A stretch of DNA of 64,000 nt from Oenanthe sinensis (taxonomy: Eukaryota; Streptophyta; Magnoliopsida; Apiales; Apiaceae). Shown here in pieces: positions 45,707-57,268 of the stretch (positions are counted from its first letter, which is position 1; each line of letters starts with the position of its first letter). The stretch is from NCBI GenBank assembly GCA_028671895.1, contig CM053796.1, positions 28,952,860 to 29,016,859 on the forward strand, written 5' to 3'. A program made the translations under genes and the position numbers. The notes under the pieces are model-generated. The model made no database searches, was not told where the DNA came from, and saw only the letters and a list, made by a program, of their open reading frames with translations.

Positions 45707-47338
45707 ATGAAGATTTCAGTTTTTTCCATCTTGTCAGTTGCTTTTCTTCTATTTGTTTTACCTTTCTTGTCGACAGCTAACTCCGAGTATTCTCCGAAAG
45801 ATTTTGTTCAATGTCTAACCCGTTCGAGCTCAACTTCTATATCTGAAGTTGTTTATACCTCCATAAATTCTACTTACACATCCGTCTTACGGTTCTCCAT
45901 TAACAACCTCAGGTTTGACACACCAACCACTCCTAAACCAGTAGTTATTGTCAAACCCGTGGACGAATTGCAAATCCAGGCTGTCATTTATTGTTGCAAG
46001 AAACATGACATTCAAATGAGGATTCGAGGCGGGGGGCATGATTATGAAGGCCTCTCGTATGTAGCACAAGTACCGTTTGTGTTGCTTGATATGATCAATC
46101 TTCGGTCAGTTGATGTTGATCCTGTGGCAGCTACTGCTTGGGTTCAATCTGGAGCAACACTTGGGGAATTATATTATCATATTGCTCAAAAGAGCAGTAC
46201 ACTTGCATTCCCGGGTGGAATTTGGTCAACGGTTGGTGTTAGTGGACTCACAAGTGGCGGAGGGTATGGCGTTTTGAGAAGAAAGTATGGCCTAGCTGCT
46301 GACAATGTACTTGATGCACGGTTGATTGATGCCAACGGAAGAATTCTTGATAGAAAATCAATGGGAGAAGATCTCTTTTGGGCTATCAGAGGAGGTGGGG
46401 CTTCTAGTTTTGGTGTCATTCTTTCTTGGAAATTGAAGCTAGCTTATGTTCCAAAAATCGTTACTGTATTCCAAGTTGAAAGAACTTTAGAGCAGAATGC
46501 AACCGAAGTACTTCACCGTTGGCAAACAGTTGCACCAAAGCTTCCCAAAGACGTTGAAATCCGAGTGGCGGCAAACACTATTTGGAAGCACTTGCCTAAT
46601 GAAGCTTCAAAAACAGTACAAGAAGATGACTCTAGAAATGCCGTAGACGCTAAAACTATCAGCGTAAAATTTATAGGGTCGTTTCTTGGCCAACCAAAGG
46701 GATTACTTTCCATTATGAACGAGAATTTCCCTGAGTTAGGCTTGGTGGCAGGGAATTGTACTGAAGTTACTTATATTCAAGCAGCGCTCATTTTCTCTCT
46801 TTTCTCATATGACGATGCTCCTGCACGCTTGTTGGATAGAACTGCATATAAAATCCCTTTCAAAGCAAAATCGGACTTCGTGGACAAGCCTATTTCAAGA
46901 CAAGGCCTTGATGGGTTGTTCAAAATTCTTCTTCAAGCTGTGCCGGGAAGAACAAATTTCCTTTTCACTTCTTTCGGTGGAAAAATGGATGAAATTTCCG
47001 AATCCGCAACTCCATTCCCTCACAGAGCCGGAACATTGTACATGATGTACATGAGAGTGCGGACAGATGGAGACACGTCCAATGCCATGAGATGGATTAG
47101 AGGCTTATACAAATACTTGACTCCGTATGTTACCAAGTCTCCGAGAGCTGCATACGTAAATTATAACGATCTAGATCTGGGAGTAAACAATCTACAAGGT
47201 ACTACCAGCTACAAACAAGCAAGTGAATGGGGTAGAAAATACTTCAAGAACAATTTTGACAGACTGGTTAAAGTCAAGTCCAATGTGGATCCGGATAACT
47301 TTTTTAGGCATGAGCAAAGTATCCCTCCCTTTTCCTAG
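45707..47338 (+). CDS. BBE-like FAD-linked oxidase, U12 (intact, 543 aa)
   Basis: Protein identical to U1 although it sits between broken copies on both sides (U7 to U11, then U13 and U14). The leader has AAGTCATCCC in place of AAGGCATCCC, shared with U8 and U11, so its 5' region belongs to that lineage while its gene is free of their 1 bp deletion. Confidence 0.95.
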   Translation: MKISVFSILSVAFLLFVLPFLSTANSEYSPKDFVQCLTRSSSTSISEVVYTSINSTYTSVLRFSINNLRFDTPTTPKPVVIVKPVDELQIQAVIYCCKKHDIQMRIRGGGHDYEGLSYVAQVPFVLLDMINLRSVDVDPVAATAWVQSGATLGELYYHIAQKSSTLAFPGGIWSTVGVSGLTSGGGYGVLRRKYGLAADNVLDARLIDANGRILDRKSMGEDLFWAIRGGGASSFGVILSWKLKLAYVPKIVTVFQVERTLEQNATEVLHRWQTVAPKLPKDVEIRVAANTIWKHLPNEASKTVQEDDSRNAVDAKTISVKFIGSFLGQPKGLLSIMNENFPELGLVAGNCTEVTYIQAALIFSLFSYDDAPARLLDRTAYKIPFKAKSDFVDKPISRQGLDGLFKILLQAVPGRTNFLFTSFGGKMDEISESATPFPHRAGTLYMMYMRVRTDGDTSNAMRWIRGLYKYLTPYVTKSPRAAYVNYNDLDLGVNNLQGTTSYKQASEWGRKYFKNNFDRLVKVKSNVDPDNFFRHEQSIPPFS

Positions 47339-49007
47339 TTTGATAAATATTCAAATCCATTGATGGAAGCTGAGGTTATATGCATGTGTATATAGACCCC
47401 GAGAAACTCTATTGTATTCATTTTTTAATGTAAAGGTTGATTTTTTTTAGAAAAATATACGGTTATTCATCTATTTTTAAAAGATTTTAATTTTACAACT
47501 TCGCTCAATTTTATTCTTGTGACTATTAATTATATATGCATATGCGTATGTAAGAGGGACACGAGTAGTTTTGGTATTCATATGTATCTCAACTTTTATA
47601 ATTGACACGTTCATTCATCGTTGAAAAAAATACTAACAAAATATTTACAAATATAAAAAATGACCAAGTACATGAAGTCATGAATTTTTGTATAATTAAT
47701 AATTTAGAAAACTTATTACACAGAGTAATGGAGTGCACACGATCACCTCAGTGGTTCAATTCGGAACATGATGGCCGACATAGCCACCTCTCACCACATC
47801 GTTAAGTGTAAAGACACGACTTTAATTGCGTTCATATATTTTCATATAAGTTGAGAGTATAGATCGATGTGATCGAATGTGCGTGACTGTTTAAATTAGA
47901 TTATCCGGTACTAGAGCTTTCTAGTTATCGTAATTTTGAAACCGGTTATTCCTGTTATTATTTCTCTTTTCTAAATTTATTTTTAGCATATATTCTTTAT
48001 GATATTACCTATTGCTTTTCCCTGCCATTTTTTCTTTGAGGAGTCCGATGTTTCATCCAAAATTTTATGTAATGCCCATGTTCAAATAATCCATTTGTTA
48101 GGGTAGCTTTTTTTTAAACCTCGCGTCTCCACAAACATAATGGAGTTAGGTACGTTCGAGGAAAAATGATAGGGCATGGTTTTATCTCCCGTTTTTTTTA
48201 TCATTAAAAAGCTAATTAGAGTTATCGATGGAACAAAATTTTTTATTTCCAAAATAACTATGAACCCTGTGAAGTTATTTTTTCAGATTCGAACATTGAA
48301 ATTTTTCCGACTAGCACATTTGGGAGAATTTCCCCTTTCCGGCCGAGATTTATTACCGGAAACACTTAGACAATTTTATTAATGACGCGAGGGAAATGGT
48401 AAAGATTATCCTAATTTTAACATATTAGAAATCTTACATAGACACTTGGTTTATTCTTTGGTTTATTGTTGTGAATATTTTTATTACTAATTAAACTTTT
48501 TAGCCTCCCATATTTTTTAATGGTGCCGGTGATCAAAACATATGCATTTCTAGGTAGTCGCTACAGTACTAGTGCAACACAATCAAAAGAGGAACCCGGT
48601 CATATTTGTCAAAAGAACCAATATTCCCATCTACATCAAGTATGAAAAAGAAGCCGAAAATAAACACATAAAGCTTGTGAGAACGGTTATGAAATGGGTA
48701 AAGAGACAAGGGAACAAGTTCTATTCGAGTGTGCGCCCGAGTGCCATAAAATTAAAGGAGCTCCAAGTTTGGGGTCGGATAGCATCTCCAATTTTGGTTG
48801 GCCTCCCTCCAGAGCATTTTTTCGAGCCTAAAATCATCTAGCACTAAGCTGCGGCAACACTAATAACCAGTTTTATATAAAAATATTCTATTATCTCCAC
48901 AATTACCAACAAATATTTAGGGATGAAAACAAATTAAAAATGTATTAAAATTTAAATATTCATGTTATTAATTAGTTATAATATAACTAACAAACGTAAA
49001 ATATTTT

Positions 49008-49015
49008 ATTATACA
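49008..49015. repeat. Target site duplication ATTATACA, left of hAT-type element
   Basis: Eight bases, repeated at 51243-51250. Other units have a single copy within ATTTTATTATACACAATTAC. Confidence 0.93.
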
Positions 49016-49234
49016 TAGGGCTGTAATTCGAGTCGGGTTTTTTTGAGCTCGACTCGAGCTCGACTCGATTAACTCGGCTCGACTCGCCTCGAACTCGTTA
49101 TCGAGCTCGAGCTCGAACAGGTTTTCGGGCTCGATTAAAAACTCGAGTCGAGTCGAGTATTTTTAGGCTCAACTCGGGCTCGACTCGATAAGGCTCGAAC
49201 TCGAACTCGACTCGGCTCGAGCTCGAACTCGATT
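49016..49234. repeat. Left terminal arm of hAT-type element, CTCGA-rich
   Basis: A 17 bp inverted terminus followed by many GACTCG, GCTCGA and ACTCGA motifs. Its GC content is well above the surrounding DNA. Confidence 0.85.
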
Positions 49235-49713
49235 AATTTTTTTATAATATATAATTTAATTTATTTAAATATTTTAATTAGTTGATTTCTAAATATATAA
49301 TATATTAAAATTTGTAGTGTTCTTGAATTTATAAGTTATTTATTTTTTAAAATTTTAATTTAGAAATTTGAGACCAAATCTTATTTTTAAAGTCATTTTT
49401 CATTTTGAGTTAAAAAAATATCTGTTTGTGTAATAAATCATAAAATGACTTACAATTGAAAAAATTATGTAATTTTATACCTTTTTTAAAGATTAAAATT
49501 TAATTTAGAAATTTGAGACCAAATATTATTTTTAAAATAAAAAGTAAGTTATTTATTTTTAAAAATATTAATATACACTAAGAGCCCAGTTTAAAGTTAT
49601 TTTTCATTTTGAGTTAAAAATGTCTGTTTGTGTAATAAATCATAAAATGACTTAAAATTGAAAAAATTATGCAATTTTATACCTTTTTTAAAGATTAAAA
49701 TTTAATTTTAAAA

Positions 49714-50523
49714 CTAGCTTATAGCCCGTGCAAAACACGTGTGAGATTAATAAATTATATATTAGTTATTTTATATGATTTAAATATGTAATTTAAAATT
49801 AAAATTATAGATATAATATAAAAGTATAGATAATATAGATATAACATAGTGATAAAATTTAATTAATGTTAATAAAATAATATTATTGTTTTAAAATTCA
49901 TAAAATTTAATATTCATAGAATATAATTTAAATATAATATAATATTATTCTATCCGTGATGAGTTGTATAAAAGGAGGACTATCAGAGTTATAGTTGTAT
50001 ATAAGGTGTTGATGTCGGTCTTCTAATTTGAACATACGGGTATTAATGAAAACTGGTTGTTCTAGTTTGAGCAAAGTTCTTCTAATTTGAGTAGAGCTTG
50101 TGTTTTGATAAATAATTTGTGTTATGCGATTAAAATAGAGAAATAGATGGAAACTAAAAAAATGCATATTGTTTATCATAAACTTTAATGATATATTAAA
50201 TAAAAATTATAGGATAAACTTTAATGATATATTAAATAAAAATTATAGGATAAGTAGGATTCATAAAAAAAATATAGAATATAATTTTAATATAATATTA
50301 TTCTATCTTATTATCATATCTTGTATAAAGGGAGGATTAATAGAGTTAGAGTTGTATGCATGATTATATTCTTTTTAAAATTATATTTTATTAAAATTAA
50401 ATGGTTAAGATTGTTTCTATGATTCACATAAAATTGAATGGTTAAGATATTTTCTATGGTTCACCCAGTACCATACCGATGACCAAAACTTTTAATTTTT
50501 CGATTATAATAATATAGTATAGA
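49714..50523 (-). mobile_element. Non-autonomous Helitron nested in the hAT-type element
   Basis: Read on the minus strand it starts TCTATACTATATTATTATAA and ends CTAG, with a hairpin (CGTG, loop TTTTG, CACG; plus coordinates 49727-49739) nine bases before CTAG. It lies between A and T. Removing it restores TTTTAAAATTTGAGACC, matching the sister repeat at 49505-49519 almost exactly. There is no Rep/helicase gene, so it is non-autonomous. Frames of 83 and 64 codons within it look like chance. Confidence 0.85.
50180..50251. repeat. Perfect 36 bp tandem duplication in the Helitron
   Basis: Two identical 36 bp units, 50180-50215 and 50216-50251. Confidence 0.92.
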
Positions 50524-50986
50524 TTTGAGACCAGATCTTATTTTTAAAATAAAAAATAAGTTATTTATTTTTAAAAAAATTAATATATACTAAGAGCCAA
50601 TTTAAAGTCATTTTTTATTTTGAGTTAAAAAATGTCTGTTTATGTAATAAATCATAAAATGACTTAAAATTGAAAAAATTATGTAAGTTATAAGTAACAT
50701 ATAAGTATAACCAAGGTACCTAAATATTTAATGTAATTTCATATTATTATTTCACATTTAATGTTCAAATTAACCAAATTGACTAATAATTAACAATTTT
50801 TTTTACAATTTTGAAAATTAAAATTTTAAAGTAAATTATATATACTTTTTAGTAATATATTAGTATAACTTTTAAATTTTCTCTAATTATATAATATTCG
50901 GTTAAAGTTTAGTCAATTTTACAATAAAAATCAAATAATCCACTTAACTTGGATAAAGCTATTTTTTCCAAAAAAAAAAAGAAGAA

Positions 50987-51242
50987 GCTCAATAGGCTCG
51001 AAGCTCGATTAAAGCTCGAAAACTCGTTAAAAGCTCGTTAAACTCGAAAACTCGTAAAAAAGCTCGTTAAGCTCGAAAACTCGCGAGCGGCTCGAACTCG
51101 ACTCGAATACTACCCGAGTCGAGCTCGAACACATATTTTAGGCTCGAATAATTTTCGGCTCGACTCGACTCGACAAAAAAAAGCTCGAGCTCGACAAAAA
51201 AAAGCTCGAACTCGGCTCGACTCGGCTCGAATTACAGCCCTA
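50987..51242. repeat. Right terminal arm of hAT-type element, CTCGA-rich
   Basis: Repeated AAGCTCGA, ACTCGTTAA and GCTCGACTCG motifs ending in the 17 bp inverted terminus. Confidence 0.85.
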
Positions 51243-51250
51243 ATTATACA
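51243..51250. repeat. Target site duplication ATTATACA, right of hAT-type element
   Basis: Matches 49008-49015. Confidence 0.93.
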
Positions 51251-51666
51251 CAATTACAAAAAAATTTTAATACATAAACATTTATATATACAAATATCAA
51301 GTCAATATTATATATAAATATGTATGAAATAATCCCACGTTGTATAAGATAGTTTAAACATAATACACTTGGTAAGGACTTTTAAATTTTTTGACAAAAA
51401 GAACTTTTCAAATTTTAGCCGAAAAGAACTTTTCCAAAAACATTTAAAGCTTTATAATTAAAAGTAGAGATCTTAAAATTAAAATGATATACATAAAAAG
51501 AATTTTTCAAAAAGCATTTATAGCTCTATTATTAAACGTAGACTACATCCAAAAAATTGGATGACAGCGTACTTGTTTACTACTTGTACGACCATTTCGG
51601 TCATGGTATTATTGGGCAAGTGGACTTGTTAACTAGCTAGTTGCTTCTACCGCTAAACAAGTTTCG

Positions 51667-51674
51667 TATAAAGA
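51667..51674 (+). promoter_or_regulatory. Altered TATA box of U13
   Basis: Reads TATAAAGA where every other unit has TATAAATA. The change at 51673 may weaken the promoter; the gene downstream is broken as well. Confidence 0.65.
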
Positions 51675-51789
51675 GCTGCCGTAGTTCAATCATTTTTATT
51701 ACACAAAACAATTAACACAGTCCTAGACTACTGGCTAAGCAAGAAAACAAGGCATCCCATACCCAGCAAGCATATAATACGTACATAGA

Positions 51790-53421
51790 ATGAAGATTTC
51801 AGTTTTTTCCATCTTGTCAGTTGCTTTTCTTCTATTTGTTTTACCTTTCTTGTCGACAGCTAACTCCGAGTATTCTCCGAAAGATTTTGTTCAATGTCTA
51901 ACCCGTTCGAGCTCAACTTCTATATCTGAAGTTGTTTATACCTCCATAAATTCTACTTACACATCCGTCTTACGGTTCTCCATTAACAACCTCAGGTTTG
52001 ACACACCAACCACTCCTAAACCATAAGTTATTGTCAAACCCGTGGACGAATTGCAAATCCAGGCTGTCATTTATTGTTGCAAGAAACATGACATTCAAAT
52101 GAGGATTCGAGGCGGGGGGCATGATTATGAAGGCCTCTCGTATGTAGCACAAGTACCGTTTGTGTTGCTTGATATGATCAATCTTCGGTCAGTTGATGTT
52201 GATCCTGTGGCAGCTACTGCTTGGGTTCAATCTGGAGCAACACTTGGGGAATTATATTATCATATTGCTCAAAAGAGCAGTACACTTGCATTCCCGGGTG
52301 GAATTTGGTCAACGGTTGGTGTTAGTGGACTCACAAGTGGCGGAGGGTATGGCGTTTTGAGAAGAAAGTATGGCCTAGCTGCTGACAATGTACTTGATGC
52401 ACGGTTGATTGATGCCAACGGAAGAATTCTTGATAGAAAATCAATGGGAGAAGATCTCTTTTGGGCTATCAGAGGAGGTGGGGCTTCTAGTTTTGGTGTC
52501 ATTCTTTCTTGGAAATTGAAGCTAGCTTATGTTCCAAAAATCGTTACTGTATTCCAAGTTGAAAGAACTTTAGAGCAGAATGCAACCGAAGTACTTCACC
52601 GTTGGCAAACAGTTGCACCAAAGCTTCCCAAAGACGTTGAAATCCGAGTGGCGGCAAACACTATTTGGAAGCACTTGCCTAATGAAGCTTCAAAAACAGT
52701 ACAAGAAGATGACTCTAGAAATGCCGTAGACGCTAAAACTATCAGCGTAAAATTTATAGGGTCGTTTCTTGGCCAACCAAAGGGATTACTTTCCATTATG
52801 AACGAGAATTTCCCTGAGTTAGGCTTGGTGGAAGGGAATTGTACTGAAGTTACTTATATTCAAGCAGGGCTCATTTTCTCTCTTTTCTCATATGACGATG
52901 CTCCTGCACGCTTGTTGGATAGAACTGCATATAAAATCCCTTTCAAAGCAAAATCGGACTTCGTGGACAAGCCTATTTCAAGACAAGGCCTTGATGGGTT
53001 GTTCAAAATTCTTCTTCAAGCTGTGCCGGGAAGAACAAATTTCCTTTTCACTTCTTTCGGTGGAAAAATGGATGAAATTTCCGAATCCGCAACTCCATTC
53101 CCTCACAGAGCCGGAACATTGTACATGATGTACATGAGAGTGCGGACAGATGGAGACACGTCCAATGCCATGAGATGGATTAGAGGCTTATACAAATACT
53201 TGACTCCGTATGTTACCAAGTCTCCGAGAGCTGCATACGTAAATTATAACGATCTAGATCTGGGAGTAAACAATCTACAAGGTACTACCAGCTACAAACA
53301 AGCAAGTGAATGGGGTAGAAAATACTTCAAGAACAATTTTGACAGACTGGTTAAAGTCAAGTCCAATGTGGATCCGGATAACTTTTTTAGGCATGAGCAA
53401 AGTATCCCTCCCTTTTCCTAG
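51790..53421 (+). pseudogene. BBE-like oxidase pseudogene, U13 (nonsense codon 79)
   Basis: Valine 79 (GTA) has become TAA at 52024-52026, ending the protein after 78 residues, before the FAD-binding loop. Both changed bases lie in one codon. Length is otherwise normal (1,632 bp) and the downstream frame is open. Further substitutions are A348E and A360G. A frame from 52042 would begin with GTG and lack the signal peptide, so it is not taken as a gene. Confidence 0.93.
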
Positions 53422-55513
53422 TTTGATAAATATTCAAATCCATTGATGGAAGCTGAGGTTATATGCATGTGTATATAGACCCCGAGAAACTCTATTGTAT
53501 TCATTTTTTAATGTAAAGGTTGATTTTTTTTAGAAAAATATACGGTTATTCATCTATTTTTAAAAGATTTTAATTTTACAACTTCGCTCAATTTTATTCT
53601 TGTGACTATTAATTATATATGCATATGCGTATGTAAGAGGGACACGAGTAGTTTTGGTATTCATATGTATCTCAACTTTTATAATTGACACGTTCATTCA
53701 TCGTTGAAAAAAATACTAACAAAATATTTACAAATATAAAAAATGACCAAGTACATGAAGTCATGAATTTTTGTATAATTAATAATTTAGAAAACTTATT
53801 ACACAGAGTAATGGAGTGCACACGATCACCTCAGTGGTTCAATTCGGAACATGATGGCCGACATAGCCACCTCTCACCACATCGTTAAGTGTAAAGACAC
53901 GACTTTAATTGCGTTCATATATTTTCATATAAGTTGAGAGTATAGATCGATGTGATCGAATGTGCGTGACTGTTTAAATTAGATTATCCGGTACTAGAGC
54001 TTTCTAGTTATCGTAATTTTGAAACCGGTTATTCCTGTTATTATTTCTCTTTTCTAAATTTATTTTTAGCATATATTCTTTATGATATTACCTATTGCTT
54101 TTCCCTGCCATTTTTTCTTTGAGGAGTCCGATGTTTCATCCAAAATTTTATGTAATGCCCATGTTCAAATAATCCATTTGTTAGGGTAGCTTTTTTTTAA
54201 ACCTCGCGTCTCCACAAACATAATGGAGTTAGGTACGTTGGAGGAAAAATGATAGGGCATGGTTTTATCTCCCGTTTTTTTTATCATTAAAAAGCTAATT
54301 AGAGTTATCGATGGAACAAAATTTTTTATTTCCAAAATAACTATGAACCCTGTGAAGTTATTTTTTCAGATTCGAACATTGAAATTTTTCCGACTAGCAC
54401 ATTTGGGAGAATTTCCCCTTTCCGGCCGAGATTTATTACCGGAAACACTTAGACAATTTTATTAATGACGCGAGGGAAATGGTAAAGATTATCCTAATTT
54501 TAACATATTAGAAATCTTACATAGACACTTGGTTTATTCTTTGGTTTATTGTTGTGAATATTTTTATTACTAATTAAACTTTTTAGCCTCCCATATTTTT
54601 TAATGGTGCCGGTGATCAAAACATATGCATTTCTAGGTAGTCGCTACAGTACTAGTGCAACACAATCAAAAGAGGAACCCGGTCATATTTGTCAAAAGAA
54701 CCAATATTCCCATCTACATCAAGTACGAAAAAGAAGCCGAAAATAAACACATAAAGCTTGTGAGAACGGTTATGAAATGGGTAAAGAGACAAGGGAACAA
54801 GTTCTATTCGAGTGTGCGCCCGAGTGCCATAAAATTAAAGGAGCTCCAAGTTTGGGGTCGGATAGCATCTCCAATTTTGGTTGGCCTCCCTCTAGAGCAT
54901 TTTTTCGAGCCTAAAATCATCTAGCACTAAGCTGCGGCAACACTAATAACCAGTTTTATATAAAAATATTCTATTATCTCCAAAATTACCAACAAATATT
55001 TAGGGATGAAAACAAATTAAAAATGTATTAAAATTTAAATATTCATGTTATTAATAGTTATAATATAACTAACAAACGTAAAATATTTTATTATACACAA
55101 TTACAAAAAAAATTTAATACATAAACATTTATATATACAAATATCAAGTCAATATTATATATAAATATGTATGAAATAATCCCACGTTGTATAAGATAGT
55201 TTAAACATAATACACTTGGTAAGGACTTTTAAATTTTTTGACAAAAAGAACTTTTCAAATTTTAGCCGAAAAGAACTTTTCCAAAAACATTTAAAGCTTT
55301 ATAATTAAAAGTAGAGATCTTAAAATTAAAATGATATACATAAAAAGAATTTTTCAAAAAGCATTTATAGCTCTATTATTAAACGTAGACTACATCCAAA
55401 AAATTGGATGACAGCGTATTTGTTTACTACTTGTACGACCATTTCGGTCATGGTATTATTGGGCAAGTGGACTTGTTAACTAGCTAGTTGCTTCTACCGC
55501 TAAACAAGTTTCG

Positions 55514-55521
55514 TATAAATA
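55514..55521 (+). promoter_or_regulatory. TATA box of U14
   Basis: TATAAATA, 123 bp before the ATG. A private C to T (GCGTATTTG) lies upstream near 55419. Confidence 0.7.
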
Positions 55522-55636
55522 GCTGCCGTAGTTCAATCATTTTTATTACACAAAACAATTAACACAGTCCTAGACTACTGGCTAAGCAAGAAAACAAGGC
55601 ATCCCATACCCAGCAAGCATATAATACGTACATAGA

Positions 55637-57268
55637 ATGAAGATTTCAGTTTTTTCCATCTTGTCAGTTGCTTTTCTTCTATTTGTTTTACCTTTCTTGT
55701 CGACAGCTAACTCCGAGTATTCTCCGAAAGATTTTGTTCAATGTCTAACCCGTTCGAGCTCAACTTCTATATTTGAAGTTGTTTATACCTCCATAAATTC
55801 TACTTACACATCCGTCTTACGGTTCTCCATTAACAACCTCAGGTTTGACACACCAACCACTCCTAAACCATAAGTTATTGTCAAACCCGTGGACGAATTG
55901 CAAATCCAGGCTGTCATTTATTGTTGCAAGAAACATGACATTCAAATGAGGATTCGAGGCGGGGGGCATGATTATGAAGGCCTCTCGTATGTAGCACAAG
56001 TACCGTTTGTGTTGCTTGATATGATCAATCTTCGGTCAGTTGATGTTGATCCTGTGGCAGCTACTGCTTGGGTTCAATCTGGAGCAACACTTGGGGAATT
56101 ATATTATCATATTGCTCAAAAGAGCAGTACACTTGCATTCCCGGGTGGAATTTGGTCAACGGTTGGTGTTAGTGGACTCACAAGTGGCGGAGGGTATGGC
56201 GTTTTGAGAAGAAAGTATGGCCTAGCTGCTGACAATGTACTTGATGCACGGTTGATTGATGCCAACGGAAGAATTCTTGATAGAAAATCAATGGGAGAAG
56301 ATCTCTTTTGGGCTATCAGAGGAGGTGGGGCTTCTAGTTTTGGTGTCATTCTTTCTTGGAAATTGAAGCTAGCTTATGTTCCAAAAATCGTTACTGTATT
56401 CCAAGTTGAAAGAACTTTAGAGCAGAATGCAACCGAAGTACTTCACCGTTGGCAAACAGTTGCACCAAAGCTTCCCAAAGACGTTGAAATCCGAGTGGCG
56501 GCAAACACTATTTGGAAGCACTTGCCTAATGAAGCTTCAAAAACAGTACAAGAAGATGACTCTAGAAATGCCGTAGACGCTAAAACTATCAGCGTAAAAT
56601 TTATAGGGTCGTTTCTTGGCCAACCAAAGGGATTACTTTCCATTATGAACGAGAATTTCCCTGAGTTAGGCTTGGTGGCAGGGAATTGTACTGAAGTTAC
56701 TTATATTCAAGCAGCGCTCATTTTCTCTCTTTTCTCATATGACGATGCTCCTGCACGCTTGTTGGATAGAACTGCATATAAAATCCCTTTCAAAGCAAAA
56801 TCGGACTTCGTGGACAAGCCTATTTCAAGACAAGGCCTTGATGGGTTGTTCAAAATTCTTCTTCAAGCTGTGCCGGGAAGAACAAATTTCCTTTTCACTT
56901 CTTTCGGTGGAAAAATGGATGAAATTTCCGAATCCGCAACTCCATTCCCTCACAGAGCCGGAACATTGTACATGATGTACATGAGAGTGCGGACAGATGG
57001 AGACACGTCCAATGCCATGAGATGGATTAGAGGCTTATACAAATACTTGACTCCGTATGTTACCAAGTCTCCGAGAGCTGCATACGTAAATTATAACGAT
57101 CTAGATCTGGGAGTAAACAATCTACAAGGTACTACCAGCTACAAACAAGCAAGTGAATGGGGTAGAAAATACTTCAAGAACAATTTTGACAGACTGGTTA
57201 AAGTCAAGTCCAATGTGGATCCGGATAACTTTTTTAGGCATGAGCAAAGTATCCCTCCCTTTTCCTAG
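55637..57268 (+). pseudogene. BBE-like oxidase pseudogene, U14 (nonsense codon 79)
   Basis: Same GTA to TAA change as U13 (55871-55873), plus S46F. It lacks the A348E and A360G changes of U13, so the stop is the older, shared event. Confidence 0.93.

Larger units (their letters stand above)
49356..50700. repeat. Imperfect internal direct repeats of the hAT-type element
   Basis: A block containing AATTTGAGACCAAAT, TCATTTTGAGTTAAAAA and ATAAATCATAAAATGACTTA recurs three times. TTTGAGACC starts at 49367, 49512 and 50524, and the last two are separated by the Helitron. With the Helitron removed the intervals are 145 and 202 bp; the longer one includes an extra segment around 49545-49595. Confidence 0.75.
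49016..51242. mobile_element. Non-autonomous hAT-type DNA transposon with nested Helitron
   Basis: Perfect 17 bp terminal inverted repeats, TAGGGCTGTAATTCGAG (49016-49032) and its complement (51226-51242), plus an 8 bp target duplication identify a hAT-superfamily insertion. Both arms (to about 49234 and from about 50987) are dense in CTCGA and ACTCG motifs, the subterminal repeats where a hAT transposase would be expected to bind. The core is very AT-rich and contains no transposase frame. Sister units provide exact empty sites. Without the nested Helitron the element is about 1.42 kb. Confidence 0.9.
45368..51450 (+). repeat. Array unit U12, interrupted by a hAT-type element
   Basis: The gene and early spacer (47339-49015) are uninterrupted; the hAT-type element and its target duplication follow; the spacer resumes at 51251. 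Variants: GATAGGGCATGG near 48170, shared with U13, and a private ACGTTCGAGG near 48153. No other gene was seen. Confidence 0.95.
51451..55297 (+). repeat. Array unit U13, with spacer 53422-55297
   Basis: Spacer of the U5/U6 type with GATAGGGCATGG near 54251 (shared with U12) and private changes CCTCTAGAGC near 54889 and CTCCAAAATTACC near 54979. No gene was seen in the spacer. Confidence 0.96.

Noticed and set aside
49928..50363. 83- and 64-codon frames in the Helitron as genes
   Set aside because: Very AT-rich, with no domain; one contains the 36 bp duplication. They are best explained by chance.
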